Source: Palsa-661 sp035535015
GTDB taxonomy: Bacteria; Actinomycetota; Acidimicrobiia; Acidimicrobiales; UBA8190
DNA: 54,576 nt
Direction: 5' to 3'
NCBI GenBank assembly: GCA_035535015.1
Contig: DATLQU010000057.1
Span: forward strand, 1 to 54,576
Shown here: piece after piece, positions 9,127 through 17,136 of the stretch
How positions within the stretch are numbered: the stretch's first letter is position 1
Layout of the letters: every line of letters starts with the position of its first letter
Made by a program: the position numbers and the translations under genes
Notes under the pieces: model-generated
Told to the model about the DNA's origin: nothing
The model's input: the letters and a program-made list of their open reading frames with translations, nothing else
Database searches by the model: none

Positions 9127-9904
9127 TTTGGCCCGTCTTCCTTCAAGTATGAATCATGGCAGACCGTATGCTGACACCTCCGACTCGGGGTTCTCATGCG
9201 GTTGAACGGCGCGTCATGAGGGTTACGGAAGTGGCCAGGCGCTCCACAACGCCAAGGTCGATCCCACGTGCTACGGCATCGGCTCGGAGCCACCAAGCTC
9301 TGTGCCTTCTGGCCGAAGGTCTGACGTGGCACGTCTTCATGAGCGAACGTGCGGTTCGTTATGAGCACCGCACATTCGTCACCGAAAGACGCCGCTTGCT
9401 CCTACCTCCTTGAACGCAGCTTTGAGTGGCAGAGACGCAAGTAACGGGCGGACTCTGGATAGCGCACATTCAAGGGGTACCGGTTATCCCTCGTCCGAGC
9501 CCGGCCGGCGTGAACACGGTCCCGTGGAGCCGTCATCGACCGGGGGTCACCGCCGCAACCACGAGGTCGACGTCATCCCGGGCGGGATCAATCGGATTGC
9601 CGCCACCGGTCGATCGGCTCGCCGAACCACTCGACCTCCATCCCCACCCGGGTGTCTGCCGTCGTGACCAAGCATCGACGTTTCAGCCTTTCCTGGTTTC
9701 GGCCCAGGGCCTCCCCGGTCGCCAGGAAAAGCCGGGACAACACAGGGCCATGGCGCTGCGGGGGTCACTCATTATTGATGTCGGCACGCCGGACAGCCGT
9801 GTGCTGGCCATGCGAAATCGTGCGGCAACGGACGACACCTCCGGGTGCCGCAGATATCACACCCATCGACTAGTCACCGCTGGTCCGTTATCAAAGGAGA
9901 AGGT
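9127..9904. other. Gene-poor stretch of about 780 bp
   Basis: I find no convincing long gene here. Frames on both strands give Arg/Pro-rich, family-less translations typical of shadow frames. The only stretch with protein-like character is a short minus-strand frame at 9588-9743, listed separately. The region has less regular third-position GC than its neighbours and may be a decayed gene plus the promoter region of the small protein at 9905. Confidence 0.5.
9588..9743 (-). CDS. Possible 51-residue ORF or C-terminal gene remnant
   Basis: GTG 9743 to TGA 9588 encodes a short peptide that looks more like real protein than anything else in this gap: LSRLFLATGEALGRNQERLK, then VTTADTRVGMEVEWFGEPID and RW. 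The upstream frame is closed by TGA about eight codons earlier, so it is either a very small gene without a good ribosome binding site or the tail of a decayed gene. No family recognised. Confidence 0.25.
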   Translation of the reverse strand: MLSRLFLATGEALGRNQERLKRRCLVTTADTRVGMEVEWFGEPIDRWRQSD

Positions 9905-10420
9905 GTGTCCAAAATCAAGAAGATGTCGCGTGGGGGTTGGATTGTCATCGGCATCCTCATCGCCATGATGATGGTGCCGTCCGGCGTCGCCGTAGCAAAG
10001 GCGCTCCATTTCACGGGCATCGAGGGAACGAGCACCAACAAGGCGGACGTCTCGGCTGCTGGCCAACTTCTCACCACGCAGGCAGATGCCGGCGCCTCGT
10101 ACACCCGATGGACTCCTGGCATCACAACTCCGAGGTCACTCGCGGTGATACCGGCAGGCGATGCGCTCATCATCACGTCGATCCACATCGACAACATCTC
10201 CGGAACCACGGGCGGCGTCGCGTTTGGAATTGCAAATAATGGCTGTACTTCGGGCGCAACCTTCGACTCCGTCAACTTCGCCTCGAACGGGATCACAGTC
10301 CTTCCTTATGAACCCGGTGTTCCCGTCCCGGCTGGTGATGAAGTCTGCGCTTTCCCCGGTGGAGGCTGGATTGGAGCTGCCACCGTCACTGGATACTTCG
10401 TTCCGGCCGCTGCCGGGTAG
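9905..10420 (+). CDS. Small exported or membrane-anchored hypothetical protein
   Basis: Begins at GTG 9905, placed two bases after the purine-rich AAAGGAGAAG at 9893-9902; that is too tight for GTG 9905 by normal spacing, so ATG 9923 (MSRGGWIVIG), 20 bases after the site, or a shifted register is also possible. The product has a basic N-terminus (SKIKKMSRGG), one hydrophobic segment GWIVIGILIAMMMVPSGVAV, and a roughly 140-residue beta-rich exterior domain with two Cys (NNGCTSG and DEVCAFPGGG) that could form a disulfide. It matches the general look of actinobacterial small secreted proteins of unknown function. A terminator-like hairpin follows 48 bp after the stop. I do not recognise the family. 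Confidence 0.65.
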   Translation: MSKIKKMSRGGWIVIGILIAMMMVPSGVAVAKALHFTGIEGTSTNKADVSAAGQLLTTQADAGASYTRWTPGITTPRSLAVIPAGDALIITSIHIDNISGTTGGVAFGIANNGCTSGATFDSVNFASNGITVLPYEPGVPVPAGDEVCAFPGGGWIGAATVTGYFVPAAAG

Positions 10421-10468
10421 AGCACCGAAGGCCCAGCGGCAAGGTCATCAGTAACACCTGGTCACTGT

Positions 10469-10504
10469 GGGGATGAGCCGGGGGTCATATCCCGACTCAT
10501 CCCC
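10469..10504. terminator. Stem-loop terminator between convergent genes
   Basis: Arms 10469-10482 and 10491-10504 pair over 14 positions with one C-A mismatch (ggggatgag against ctcatcccc on the outside, cggg against cccg inside), leaving a loop of eight bases. No T run follows on either strand. It sits after the gene ending at 10420 and before the stop of the possible minus-strand ORF at 10508, so it may serve both directions. Confidence 0.6.
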
Positions 10505-10507
10505 GTC

Positions 10508-10750
10508 TCACGGGGATCTGAACTGCCCTTCTCGGCTGTCAAGATCCGACCATGGGGCCGACGGCTGCGTTGTCGGAGCTCCGGGGGCCTGATCCCCAGT
10601 GTCGTCGAAGGCCTCGTCGAACAACCGGTCGGGCGCGTCGGTCTCCGACGGGTGCATCACGCGGGTCGGGGCCGGGCCGGGACCAGGCCACGCCGTCGGG
10701 TGGCCGGGCAGGGGGTCGAGCCGAGCGGCGAAGATACCGACCGGGGCCAC
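10508..10750 (-). CDS. Possible small hypothetical protein
   Basis: An 80-codon frame whose stop lies four bases beyond the terminator hairpin, which is the main argument for it. The product is Pro/Ala-rich with an acidic middle (DRLFDEAFDDTGDQ) and no recognisable domain. It would be divergent from the metallophosphoesterase at 10818. Equally likely to be a chance frame in GC-rich DNA. Confidence 0.25.
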   Translation of the reverse strand: MAPVGIFAARLDPLPGHPTAWPGPGPAPTRVMHPSETDAPDRLFDEAFDDTGDQAPGAPTTQPSAPWSDLDSREGQFRSP

Positions 10751-10817
10751 CGGCTCAGCGGCCCGGGGTCAAAGGATCGGGGAAGCCGCAAGCGCGGCCG
10801 ACCCCTACGCTGCCGTA

Positions 10818-11660
10818 GTGCCCGCGCTCCAACCACCGCACCGGATCGCCGTGCTCGGCGATGTGGGGGGCCATCTCTGGATGCTCCGGCGCTGCCTGCA
10901 GGAGCTCGGGGCCGACACGGCCAGGGCGACGGTGCCCGACGATCTGGTCGTCGTCCAGGTCGGCGATCTGGTGCACAAGGGGCCGGACAGCGCCGGTGTG
11001 GTCGCTCTGGTCGACCGGATGATCTCGGGCGCACCGGGTCAGTGGATCCAGCTGATCGGCAATCACGAGGGCCAGGAAGGACTGGGCGGGCCGCACTTCT
11101 GGCCGGAGTCGCTGTCGGAGAGCGCGCAGGCCGACCTCCGGCGGTGGGTGGAATCGGATCAGGCCCGTCTGGCCGTGGCCCTCGACACGGTGGAGTACGG
11201 CCCCACCCTGGTCACCCACGCCGGGCTGACCCGGGAGAAGTGGGAGGTGATCGGCCGGCCCGATCGGCCCGAGGCGGCGGCCGCCGCGCTGAACACGGAA
11301 TTGGCGGCCCATCCCGACCGGGCCTTCGCCGCGGGCGAGTGGCTCGGGGTGAAGCCGCGGCTGCCGGTCGGGGTGGCCTGGGCGTCACCGCGCGAGCTGC
11401 TCGGCTCGTGGGACATGGAACCGCTTCCCTTCAGCCAGGTCCACGGCCACGCCAGCCCCCGGCACTGGACGAGCGACACCTGGGCCACCGGGCTGCCGCG
11501 CCGGACCACGGCCCGGGCCACCGTCGACCCCGTCAAGCGGCACAGCGACTTCCTGTGGCCCGGGGGCGGGCACGTCGTCTGTGTCGATCCCGACTTCGGC
11601 GCCGATGCCGCCTCGGTGCCGCTGATTCCCCTGATCGTGAACGGGGAGGTTCTCGCCTGA
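10818..11660 (+). CDS. Calcineurin-like metallophosphoesterase
   Basis: From GTG 10818 the product has 280 residues. All five metallophosphoesterase motifs are visible in order: GDVGGH (a GDxHG variant near residue 14), VGDLVHKGP, GNHE (QLIGNHEGQ), THAGL and HGHASPRHW. These bind a dinuclear metal centre that cleaves phosphomono- or diesters. The longer frame from 10599 adds a basic, low-quality N-terminus and is unlikely to be translated. Substrate unknown; the compact form resembles Ser/Thr-phosphatase or Ap4A-hydrolase-like members. The convergent catalase gene ends 24 bp downstream. Confidence 0.82.
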   Translation: MPALQPPHRIAVLGDVGGHLWMLRRCLQELGADTARATVPDDLVVVQVGDLVHKGPDSAGVVALVDRMISGAPGQWIQLIGNHEGQEGLGGPHFWPESLSESAQADLRRWVESDQARLAVALDTVEYGPTLVTHAGLTREKWEVIGRPDRPEAAAAALNTELAAHPDRAFAAGEWLGVKPRLPVGVAWASPRELLGSWDMEPLPFSQVHGHASPRHWTSDTWATGLPRRTTARATVDPVKRHSDFLWPGGGHVVCVDPDFGADAASVPLIPLIVNGEVLA

Positions 11661-11683
11661 TCCTCGAGCGAGGCTCGGCCTCT

Positions 11684-13138
11684 TCAGCTGCGGCGCTGCT
11701 TCACCGCCTGTTCGACCCGGGCGCCGTAGTCGGGGTCGGCGGCGCGGAAGTGGGCGATGGAGTGTTCGATGATGTCGTGGCGCGAGACCTGGGAAAGACC
11801 GTCGGCGATGGCGTCGACCAGGCGCTGCTTCGAGTCTTCGGGAATGAGCCGGTACATGTCGCCGGCTTGGCTGAAGTCGTCGGTGGCGCGGTCGTCCCAG
11901 GGGTAGGGACCCGAGACACCGGCCACGGCCAGCCCGTCGTAGTGGGGGTGATCGGTCTGGGCGGGACCCCCGAAGCTGTTGGGCTCGTAGTTCTTGGACC
12001 GTCGGCCGTTGTCGTCGGAGCGCATGAAGCCGTCGCGGCCGTAGTTGTCGACCGTCGTGGCATGGGGGGCGTTGACCGGGAGCCGGGTGTGGTTGATGCC
12101 CAGCCGGTAGCGGTGGGCGTCGCCGTAGGCGAAGAGCCGGCCCTGGAGCATCTTGTCGGGGCTCGGTCCGATGCCGGGGACGAAGTTGCCCGGATCGAAG
12201 GCGGCCTGTTCCACGTCGGCGAAGTAATTGTCGGGGTTCCGGTCGAGGGTCATCCGGCCCACCTCGATGAGCGGGTAGTCGGCGTGGGGCCAGACCTTGG
12301 TCAGGTCGAAGGGGTTGATCCCGTAGGTGGGGGCATCGGCATCGGGCATGATCTGGACCTTCAGGGTCCACGAGGGCAGGTCCCCCGTCTCGATGGCGTT
12401 CACCAGGTCGTTCTGGTGCGACTCGGGATTGAGCCCGGCCAGGTCCACCGCCTGCGGGCCGGTAAGGAAACGCACACCCTGGTCGCAGCGCCAGTGGTAC
12501 TTGACCCAGAAGCGCTCCCCCTCGTGGTTGACCCACTGGAAGGTGTGCGATCCGTAGCCGTTCATATGGCGGTAGGAGGCGGGGATGCCGCGGTCGCCGA
12601 AGAGCCAGGTGAACATGTGGGTGGCCTCGGGTGAGAGGGAGAAGAAGTCCCAGACGTTGTCCGGCTCCTGGTGGTTGGTGAAGGGGTCCGGCTTCTGGGA
12701 ATGGATGAAGTCGGGGAACTTGAGCGGGTCGCGGATGAAGAAGATCGGGGTGTTGTTGCCCACCAGGTCGTAGTTGCCGTCCTCGGTGTAGAACTTGACG
12801 GCGAAGCCGCGCGGGTCGCGGACGGCTTCCGGTGCGCCCTTGCTGCCGGCCACGGTCGAGAAGCGGGTGAAGGTCTCGGTGCGCTGGCCCGGTTCCCCGA
12901 GGAAGCGGGCCCGGGTGTAGGCGGTGACGTCGGCGGTGACCTCGAAGGTGCCGTAGGCGGCCGAGCCGCGGGCGTGGACGATCCGCTCGGGGATCCGTTC
13001 GCGGTTGAAGCGGGCCAGCTTCTCGATCAGATGCTGGTCCTGGAGCAGAACCGGACCGGCGGGACCGGCCGTCTGGGAGCGCTGGTTGTCGGCCACGGGG
13101 GCGCCCGACTCGGTGGTGAGGATCTTGTCCTGACTCAT
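11684..13138 (-). CDS. katA: Monofunctional haem catalase
   Basis: 484 residues, the size of small-subunit (clade 3) catalases. The distal His55 (RIVHARGSAAYG) and Asn128 (YDLVGNNTPIFF), and the proximal haem-ligand Tyr338 (RLFAYGDAHRYRLG) are present, as is the characteristic MNGYGSHTFQW segment. It dismutates hydrogen peroxide in the cytoplasm. The gene is divergent from an OxyR homologue with 135 bp between starts, so peroxide-dependent induction by OxyR is the natural inference. Three tandem 19-bp repeats begin 13 bp upstream of the start codon. Confidence 0.96.
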   Translation of the reverse strand: MSQDKILTTESGAPVADNQRSQTAGPAGPVLLQDQHLIEKLARFNRERIPERIVHARGSAAYGTFEVTADVTAYTRARFLGEPGQRTETFTRFSTVAGSKGAPEAVRDPRGFAVKFYTEDGNYDLVGNNTPIFFIRDPLKFPDFIHSQKPDPFTNHQEPDNVWDFFSLSPEATHMFTWLFGDRGIPASYRHMNGYGSHTFQWVNHEGERFWVKYHWRCDQGVRFLTGPQAVDLAGLNPESHQNDLVNAIETGDLPSWTLKVQIMPDADAPTYGINPFDLTKVWPHADYPLIEVGRMTLDRNPDNYFADVEQAAFDPGNFVPGIGPSPDKMLQGRLFAYGDAHRYRLGINHTRLPVNAPHATTVDNYGRDGFMRSDDNGRRSKNYEPNSFGGPAQTDHPHYDGLAVAGVSGPYPWDDRATDDFSQAGDMYRLIPEDSKQRLVDAIADGLSQVSRHDIIEHSIAHFRAADPDYGARVEQAVKQRRS

Positions 13139-13150
13139 GGTGCTGTCCTT

Positions 13151-13207
13151 CCCTCTGGGGGGCTACCGGCCCTCTGGGGGGCTACCGGCCCTCTGGGGGC
13201 TACCCGG
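13151..13207 (-). repeat. Three tandem 19-bp repeats in the katA leader
   Basis: The unit ccctctggggggctaccgg is present at 13151-13169 and 13170-13188, with a third slightly changed copy at 13189-13207. They fill the stretch directly upstream of the catalase start codon (13138), where the transcript leader or promoter must lie. They could be slippage products or repeated binding sites. Confidence 0.85.
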
Positions 13208-13260
13208 CCATCTTCCTCCTCCCCTCGTCATAAGTCCAAGAGAATGAACCGATCAAGACG

Positions 13261-13275
13261 ATAGGCTGTTGTTAT
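13261..13275 (+). promoter_or_regulatory. Candidate OxyR half-site pair at the oxyR start
   Basis: ATAG at 13261-13264, seven bases, then TTAT at 13272-13275. OxyR tetramers bind ATAG-N7-CTAT elements; here the second half has one change and overlaps the ATG of oxyR at 13274, a position suited to autorepression. Only this one pair is clear, so it is a weak match. Confidence 0.3.
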
Positions 13276-14236
13276 GGATCGGCCCACGCTGCAGCAGTTG
13301 GCCTACCTGGTGGCCCTGGACGAGCACCGGCACTTCGGCAAGGCGGCCGAGGCCAGCTTCGTGAGCCAGCCGGCGCTGAGCGCCCAGATCCGGGAGCTCG
13401 AGAAACGGCTCGGGAGCACCCTCTTCGAGCGGGGGAACCGTCAGGTGCTGCCCACCGCCGTCGGGGAACGGGTGATCGAGAGGGCCCGGGGGGTGCTCAG
13501 GGACATGGACGAATTGGTGGACGCGGCCCGGACCGACCCCGACGAGCTGCGGGGCCCCTTGGCTCTCGGGGTGATCCCGACCATGGCGCCCTACCTGCTT
13601 CCGGGGCTTTTGCCCGTGCTGACCGCCGCGCACCGGGGGGTGCAACTGCATCTGCACGAGTTGAAGACGTCGGAGATCCTCCGGCTGCTGCGCGACGGGG
13701 GCCTGGACCTGGGCCTGTTGGCCCTGCCCGTGCCGGGCGACGACCTCGTCGGGGTGGCCCTGGCCGAGGACCCTTTCGTCCTGGCCCTGCCCGAGAAGCA
13801 CCCGCTGGCCGGGTCGGAGCCGCTGCCGGTGAGCGCCATTACCGAGCTGCCCGTGATCCTGCTCGAGGAGGGCCACTGCCTGCGGGACCAGGCCCTGTCG
13901 GTATGCCGGCTGGTGGGCACCCACGCGGCGGAGATGCAGGCGACGGGGATGTCGACGCTGTGCCAGATGGTGGCCACCGGTCTCGGGGTGACGCTGTTGC
14001 CCACGAGCGCCGTGGCCCTCGAGGCGCGTCCCGGAACGGGGCTCACCACCCGACCGTTCTGCGCCCCCGCCCCCTCCCGGACGATCGGCCTCCTCTGGCG
14101 GCGGACCAGTCCGAACGAGCGCCTCTACCGCGCCGTGGCCGGCCTGCTGGCCGGCCATCTCGCGGCCGGCGGCGCCGTCGAGGTCCGACCCGAACCGGGG
14201 CGGGGCGCGGGAGCGACGGAGGCCGGGCCCGCATAG
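13274..14236 (+). CDS. oxyR: LysR-family peroxide sensor OxyR
   Basis: 320 residues. The N-terminal winged helix-turn-helix (HFGKAAEASFVSQPALSAQI) is followed by a LysR substrate domain. The redox pair of OxyR is intact: Cys202 and Cys211 in GHCLRDQALSVC, with the same spacing as the Escherichia coli Cys199-Cys208 pair that forms the peroxide-induced disulfide. It is divergent from katA and followed on its own strand after 44 bp by an aldo/keto reductase, so both are probable targets. The assignment is unusually firm for a LysR protein because of the cysteine motif. Confidence 0.94.
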   Translation: MDRPTLQQLAYLVALDEHRHFGKAAEASFVSQPALSAQIRELEKRLGSTLFERGNRQVLPTAVGERVIERARGVLRDMDELVDAARTDPDELRGPLALGVIPTMAPYLLPGLLPVLTAAHRGVQLHLHELKTSEILRLLRDGGLDLGLLALPVPGDDLVGVALAEDPFVLALPEKHPLAGSEPLPVSAITELPVILLEEGHCLRDQALSVCRLVGTHAAEMQATGMSTLCQMVATGLGVTLLPTSAVALEARPGTGLTTRPFCAPAPSRTIGLLWRRTSPNERLYRAVAGLLAGHLAAGGAVEVRPEPGRGAGATEAGPA

Positions 14237-14280
14237 GGTCAGCCGGAGAAGAAGGAAGCGATGAGTGAAGGAGATCACCG

Positions 14281-15144
14281 ATGAGCCAGAGCACAGCCAA
14301 CGCCGCCGGAGCCGGGACCATGGACATCGGCGGTGACCTCACGGTGAACCGGCTGGGCTACGGGGCCATGCGGATCACCGGCAACGGGATCTGGGGCGAG
14401 CCGGCCGACGGCGAGGAAGCCTTGGCCGTTCTCCGGCGGGCGGTGGAGTTGGGGGTCAACTTCATCGACACGGCCGACGCCTACGGGCCCGAGGTGAGCG
14501 AGACGTTGATCGCCGAGGCCCTGCACCCCTACGCCGACGATCTGGTGATCGCCACCAAGGGCGGGCTGCTGCGGCCCGGGCCCAACCAGTGGACGATGGA
14601 CGGGCGGCCCGAACACCTGCGCAAGGCCCTGGAAGGGAGCCTCGCCCGGTTGAAGGTGGAGCAGATCACGCTCTACCAATTCCACCGGCCCGACCCGGAG
14701 GTGCCGATGGAGGAGTCCATGGGCGAACTGGTGACCATGAAGGACGAGGGGAAGATCCGGCACATCGGGGTCTGCAACGTGACCGAGACGGAGTTGCACC
14801 GGGCCCAGCGGCTGACGCCGATCGTGTCGGTGCAGAACCGGTACAACGTGGCCGACCGGACGTCGGAGTCGATGGTCGACCTGTGCGAGCAGCAGCGGAT
14901 CGCCTTCTTACCCTGGGCGCCCATCTTGGACATCGAGAGCAACGGCGCCGCCGCCGAGGTCGCCGGCCGCCACGGCTGCACGCCGCGGCAGGTGGTGCTG
15001 GCCTGGCTGTTGGCCCGGTCGAGCGCCATGGTGCCTATCCCGGGAACGGCCACGGTGGGGCACCTCGAGGAGAACGTGGCCGCCGCCGGCATCGAGCTCT
15101 CCGCCGACGAGGTGGCCGCGCTGACGGCCGCCGGCCGCGCCTGA
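14281..15144 (+). CDS. Aldo/keto reductase
   Basis: 287 residues with a good site AAGGAG ahead of ATG 14281. The family tetrad is present: Asp63 and Tyr68 (FIDTADAYG), Lys93 (ATKGG) and His135 (YQFHRPDPE). The C-terminal IPGTATVGHLEENV binds the NADPH phosphate. It reduces aldehydes or ketones in the cytoplasm; lying 44 bp after oxyR on the same strand, it plausibly detoxifies carbonyls formed under peroxide stress. The 3' end is directly followed by the ftsH ribosome site. Confidence 0.92.
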   Translation: MSQSTANAAGAGTMDIGGDLTVNRLGYGAMRITGNGIWGEPADGEEALAVLRRAVELGVNFIDTADAYGPEVSETLIAEALHPYADDLVIATKGGLLRPGPNQWTMDGRPEHLRKALEGSLARLKVEQITLYQFHRPDPEVPMEESMGELVTMKDEGKIRHIGVCNVTETELHRAQRLTPIVSVQNRYNVADRTSESMVDLCEQQRIAFLPWAPILDIESNGAAAEVAGRHGCTPRQVVLAWLLARSSAMVPIPGTATVGHLEENVAAAGIELSADEVAALTAAGRA

Positions 15145-15156
15145 GGAGGACGGACC

Positions 15157-17136
15157 ATCTCCCTGACCAGTCGGCATCCGACCAACGCCGCCAAGCCGGG
15201 ATCCGGCCCCGACCGGCCGCCGGCACCCGCTCCTCCCCCGCCGCCCAAGTGGCGGTCGTGGCTGCTGTTGGCCGGCGTGGTGGCCACCTTGTTACTTCTG
15301 TTCGCGCCGGCTCTGAAGTCGACGCCGACGAAGAGCCTCAGCTACACGAAGTTCCTGGCCGACGTGAAGGCGGGCCAGGTGAAGTCGGCCTCCATCAATC
15401 CCACCGGTGCGGTGACGGGCACTTTGAAGGGCGGCGACAACTACACCAGCCAGATCCCCACGGCCCTGCAGGACAACCAGCTGGCGCCGGTGCTGAAGGC
15501 CCACGGCGTGGGGATCACCGGGGTGGGGGCGTCCTCCAGTCTGGTGACCGACCTGTTGTCGTTTCTGCCCCTGCTGTTCTTCGTCGGCGTGTTCATCTGG
15601 TTCGGCCGGAGTACCCGCCGGCAGATGCAGGGCGGGATCATGGGGATCGGGGGATCGAAGGCCAAGCTCTACGACGAGGAACGGCCGGTCACCCGTTTCG
15701 CCGACGTGGCCGGCTACGACGGGGCCAAACGCGAGGTGGCCGAGGTGGTCGACTTCTTGAGCCGGCCCGAGCGGTACACCCGGGCCGGGGCCATCGGTCC
15801 GCGTGGGGTGCTGATGGTGGGGCCGCCGGGCACCGGGAAGACGTTGATGGCACGGGCCGTGGCCGGGGAGGCGGAGGTCCCCTTCCTGGCGCTGACCGGT
15901 TCGAGCTTCGTCGAGATGTTCGTGGGGGTGGGGGCCAAGCGGGTCCGGGACCTCTTCGCCGACGCCCGGAAGCGTGCGCCCTCCATCGTCTTCATCGACG
16001 AGATCGACGCTATCGGGCAACGCCGGGGCGGGTCCATCGTCTCCAACGACGAACGGGAGCAGACCCTGAACCAGCTGCTGGCCGAGATGGACGGCTTCGA
16101 CGCCTCCACCGGGGTGGTGATCCTGGCCGCCACCAACCGGCCCGAGGTGCTCGACGCCGCGCTGCTGCGGCCCGGTCGTTTCGACCGGCAGGTCGAGATC
16201 CCGCTGCCCAACCAAGCGGAGCGGACGGCCATCCTGGCCGTGCATGCCCGGGACAAGAAACTCGGCGACGACGTCGACTTCGGCGCCGTGTCACGGGCCA
16301 CGCCGGGTTTCTCCGGCGCCGACCTGGCCAACCTGCTGAACGAGGCGGCCATCGTCGCCGTCCGCCACGACCGGGAGGTGATCAAAGCCGGCGACCTCGA
16401 CGAGGCACGCGACCGGATCCTTCTCGGCCGCCGCGACGCGTCCAATGCGCTGCTGCCCGACGAGAAGCGGTCGGTGGCCGTGCACGAGGCGGGCCACGCC
16501 CTGGTGGCCGTGCTCTCCGAGCACGCCGACCCGGTGGCCAAGATCACCATCCTGCCGGCCGGCCGGGCCCTCGGGGTGACCGAGCAATTGCCGGCCAACG
16601 AGAAGCACCTCTATTCCGAGAGCTACCTGCTGGCCTCGTTGGACGTGCGGCTGGGCGGTCGGGCGTCGGAGATCCTGGTGCTGGGCGAGGCCTCCACCGG
16701 AGCCTCCAACGACCTGGCCGCCGCCACCGGTCTGGCCATCCACATGGTCCGGGACTGGGGCCTGTCGCCGCGTCTCGGTCCCATCGGCTTCAGCACCGAC
16801 GGCCCCGGCTATCTCGACGGGCAGCTGCAATTCCAGAGCCGGCAGTACTCCGAGGGGACCCAGCAGGTGATCGACGAGGAGGTGAGCCGTCTGTTGAGCG
16901 AAGCCGAGCAACGGGCGACCGCTCTCTTGCGAGGTCACCGGTCCGCCCTCGACGCCGTGATCGGCCTGCTGCTCGAGAAGGAGACGGTCGACGGCGAGGA
17001 ATTGCAGGCTGTGGTGAAAGGAGCATCGTCACCGGCCGGCCCCGCGGCCGGCGGGGCCCCGGCGGTGGGCGGCGGCCCGGCGGTGGGCGGCGGCCCGGCG
17101 GCGGAGGCTGATCGGCCGGCGGTACCAAGTCACTGA
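15157..17136 (+). CDS. ftsH: ATP-dependent zinc metalloprotease FtsH, probably with a non-canonical start
   Basis: Order of parts: Pro-rich cytoplasmic N-terminus, membrane span 1, about 75-residue periplasmic domain, span 2 (SFLPLLFFVGVFIWFG), AAA domain with Walker A GPPGTGKT, Walker B IVFIDEIDAIG and second region of homology ATNRPEVLD...RPGRFDR, then the protease with HEAGH (16483-16497) and third zinc ligand Asp in TGASNDL. It degrades membrane and short-lived cytosolic proteins. The first ordinary start codon, TTG 15268, falls inside span 1. The frame is open further upstream, and GGAGG at 15145-15149 sits seven bases before ATC 15157 (CTG 15163 next), so I infer initiation there. The C-terminus ends in Gly-Pro repeats. 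Confidence 0.9.
   Translation: MSLTSRHPTNAAKPGSGPDRPPAPAPPPPPKWRSWLLLAGVVATLLLLFAPALKSTPTKSLSYTKFLADVKAGQVKSASINPTGAVTGTLKGGDNYTSQIPTALQDNQLAPVLKAHGVGITGVGASSSLVTDLLSFLPLLFFVGVFIWFGRSTRRQMQGGIMGIGGSKAKLYDEERPVTRFADVAGYDGAKREVAEVVDFLSRPERYTRAGAIGPRGVLMVGPPGTGKTLMARAVAGEAEVPFLALTGSSFVEMFVGVGAKRVRDLFADARKRAPSIVFIDEIDAIGQRRGGSIVSNDEREQTLNQLLAEMDGFDASTGVVILAATNRPEVLDAALLRPGRFDRQVEIPLPNQAERTAILAVHARDKKLGDDVDFGAVSRATPGFSGADLANLLNEAAIVAVRHDREVIKAGDLDEARDRILLGRRDASNALLPDEKRSVAVHEAGHALVAVLSEHADPVAKITILPAGRALGVTEQLPANEKHLYSESYLLASLDVRLGGRASEILVLGEASTGASNDLAAATGLAIHMVRDWGLSPRLGPIGFSTDGPGYLDGQLQFQSRQYSEGTQQVIDEEVSRLLSEAEQRATALLRGHRSALDAVIGLLLEKETVDGEELQAVVKGASSPAGPAAGGAPAVGGGPAVGGGPAAEADRPAVPSH
17061..17096 (+). 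repeat. 18-bp tandem repeat in the ftsH tail
   Basis: Two exact copies of ggcggtgggcggcggccc (17061-17078 and 17079-17096) encode the repeated AVGGGP units of the disordered FtsH C-terminus. The repeat keeps the frame, as expected for a slippage-tolerant tail. Confidence 0.8.

Noticed and set aside
17061..17096. Possible CRISPR-like or minisatellite array
   Set aside because: Only two 18-bp in-frame units encoding a Gly-Pro tail, without spacers.
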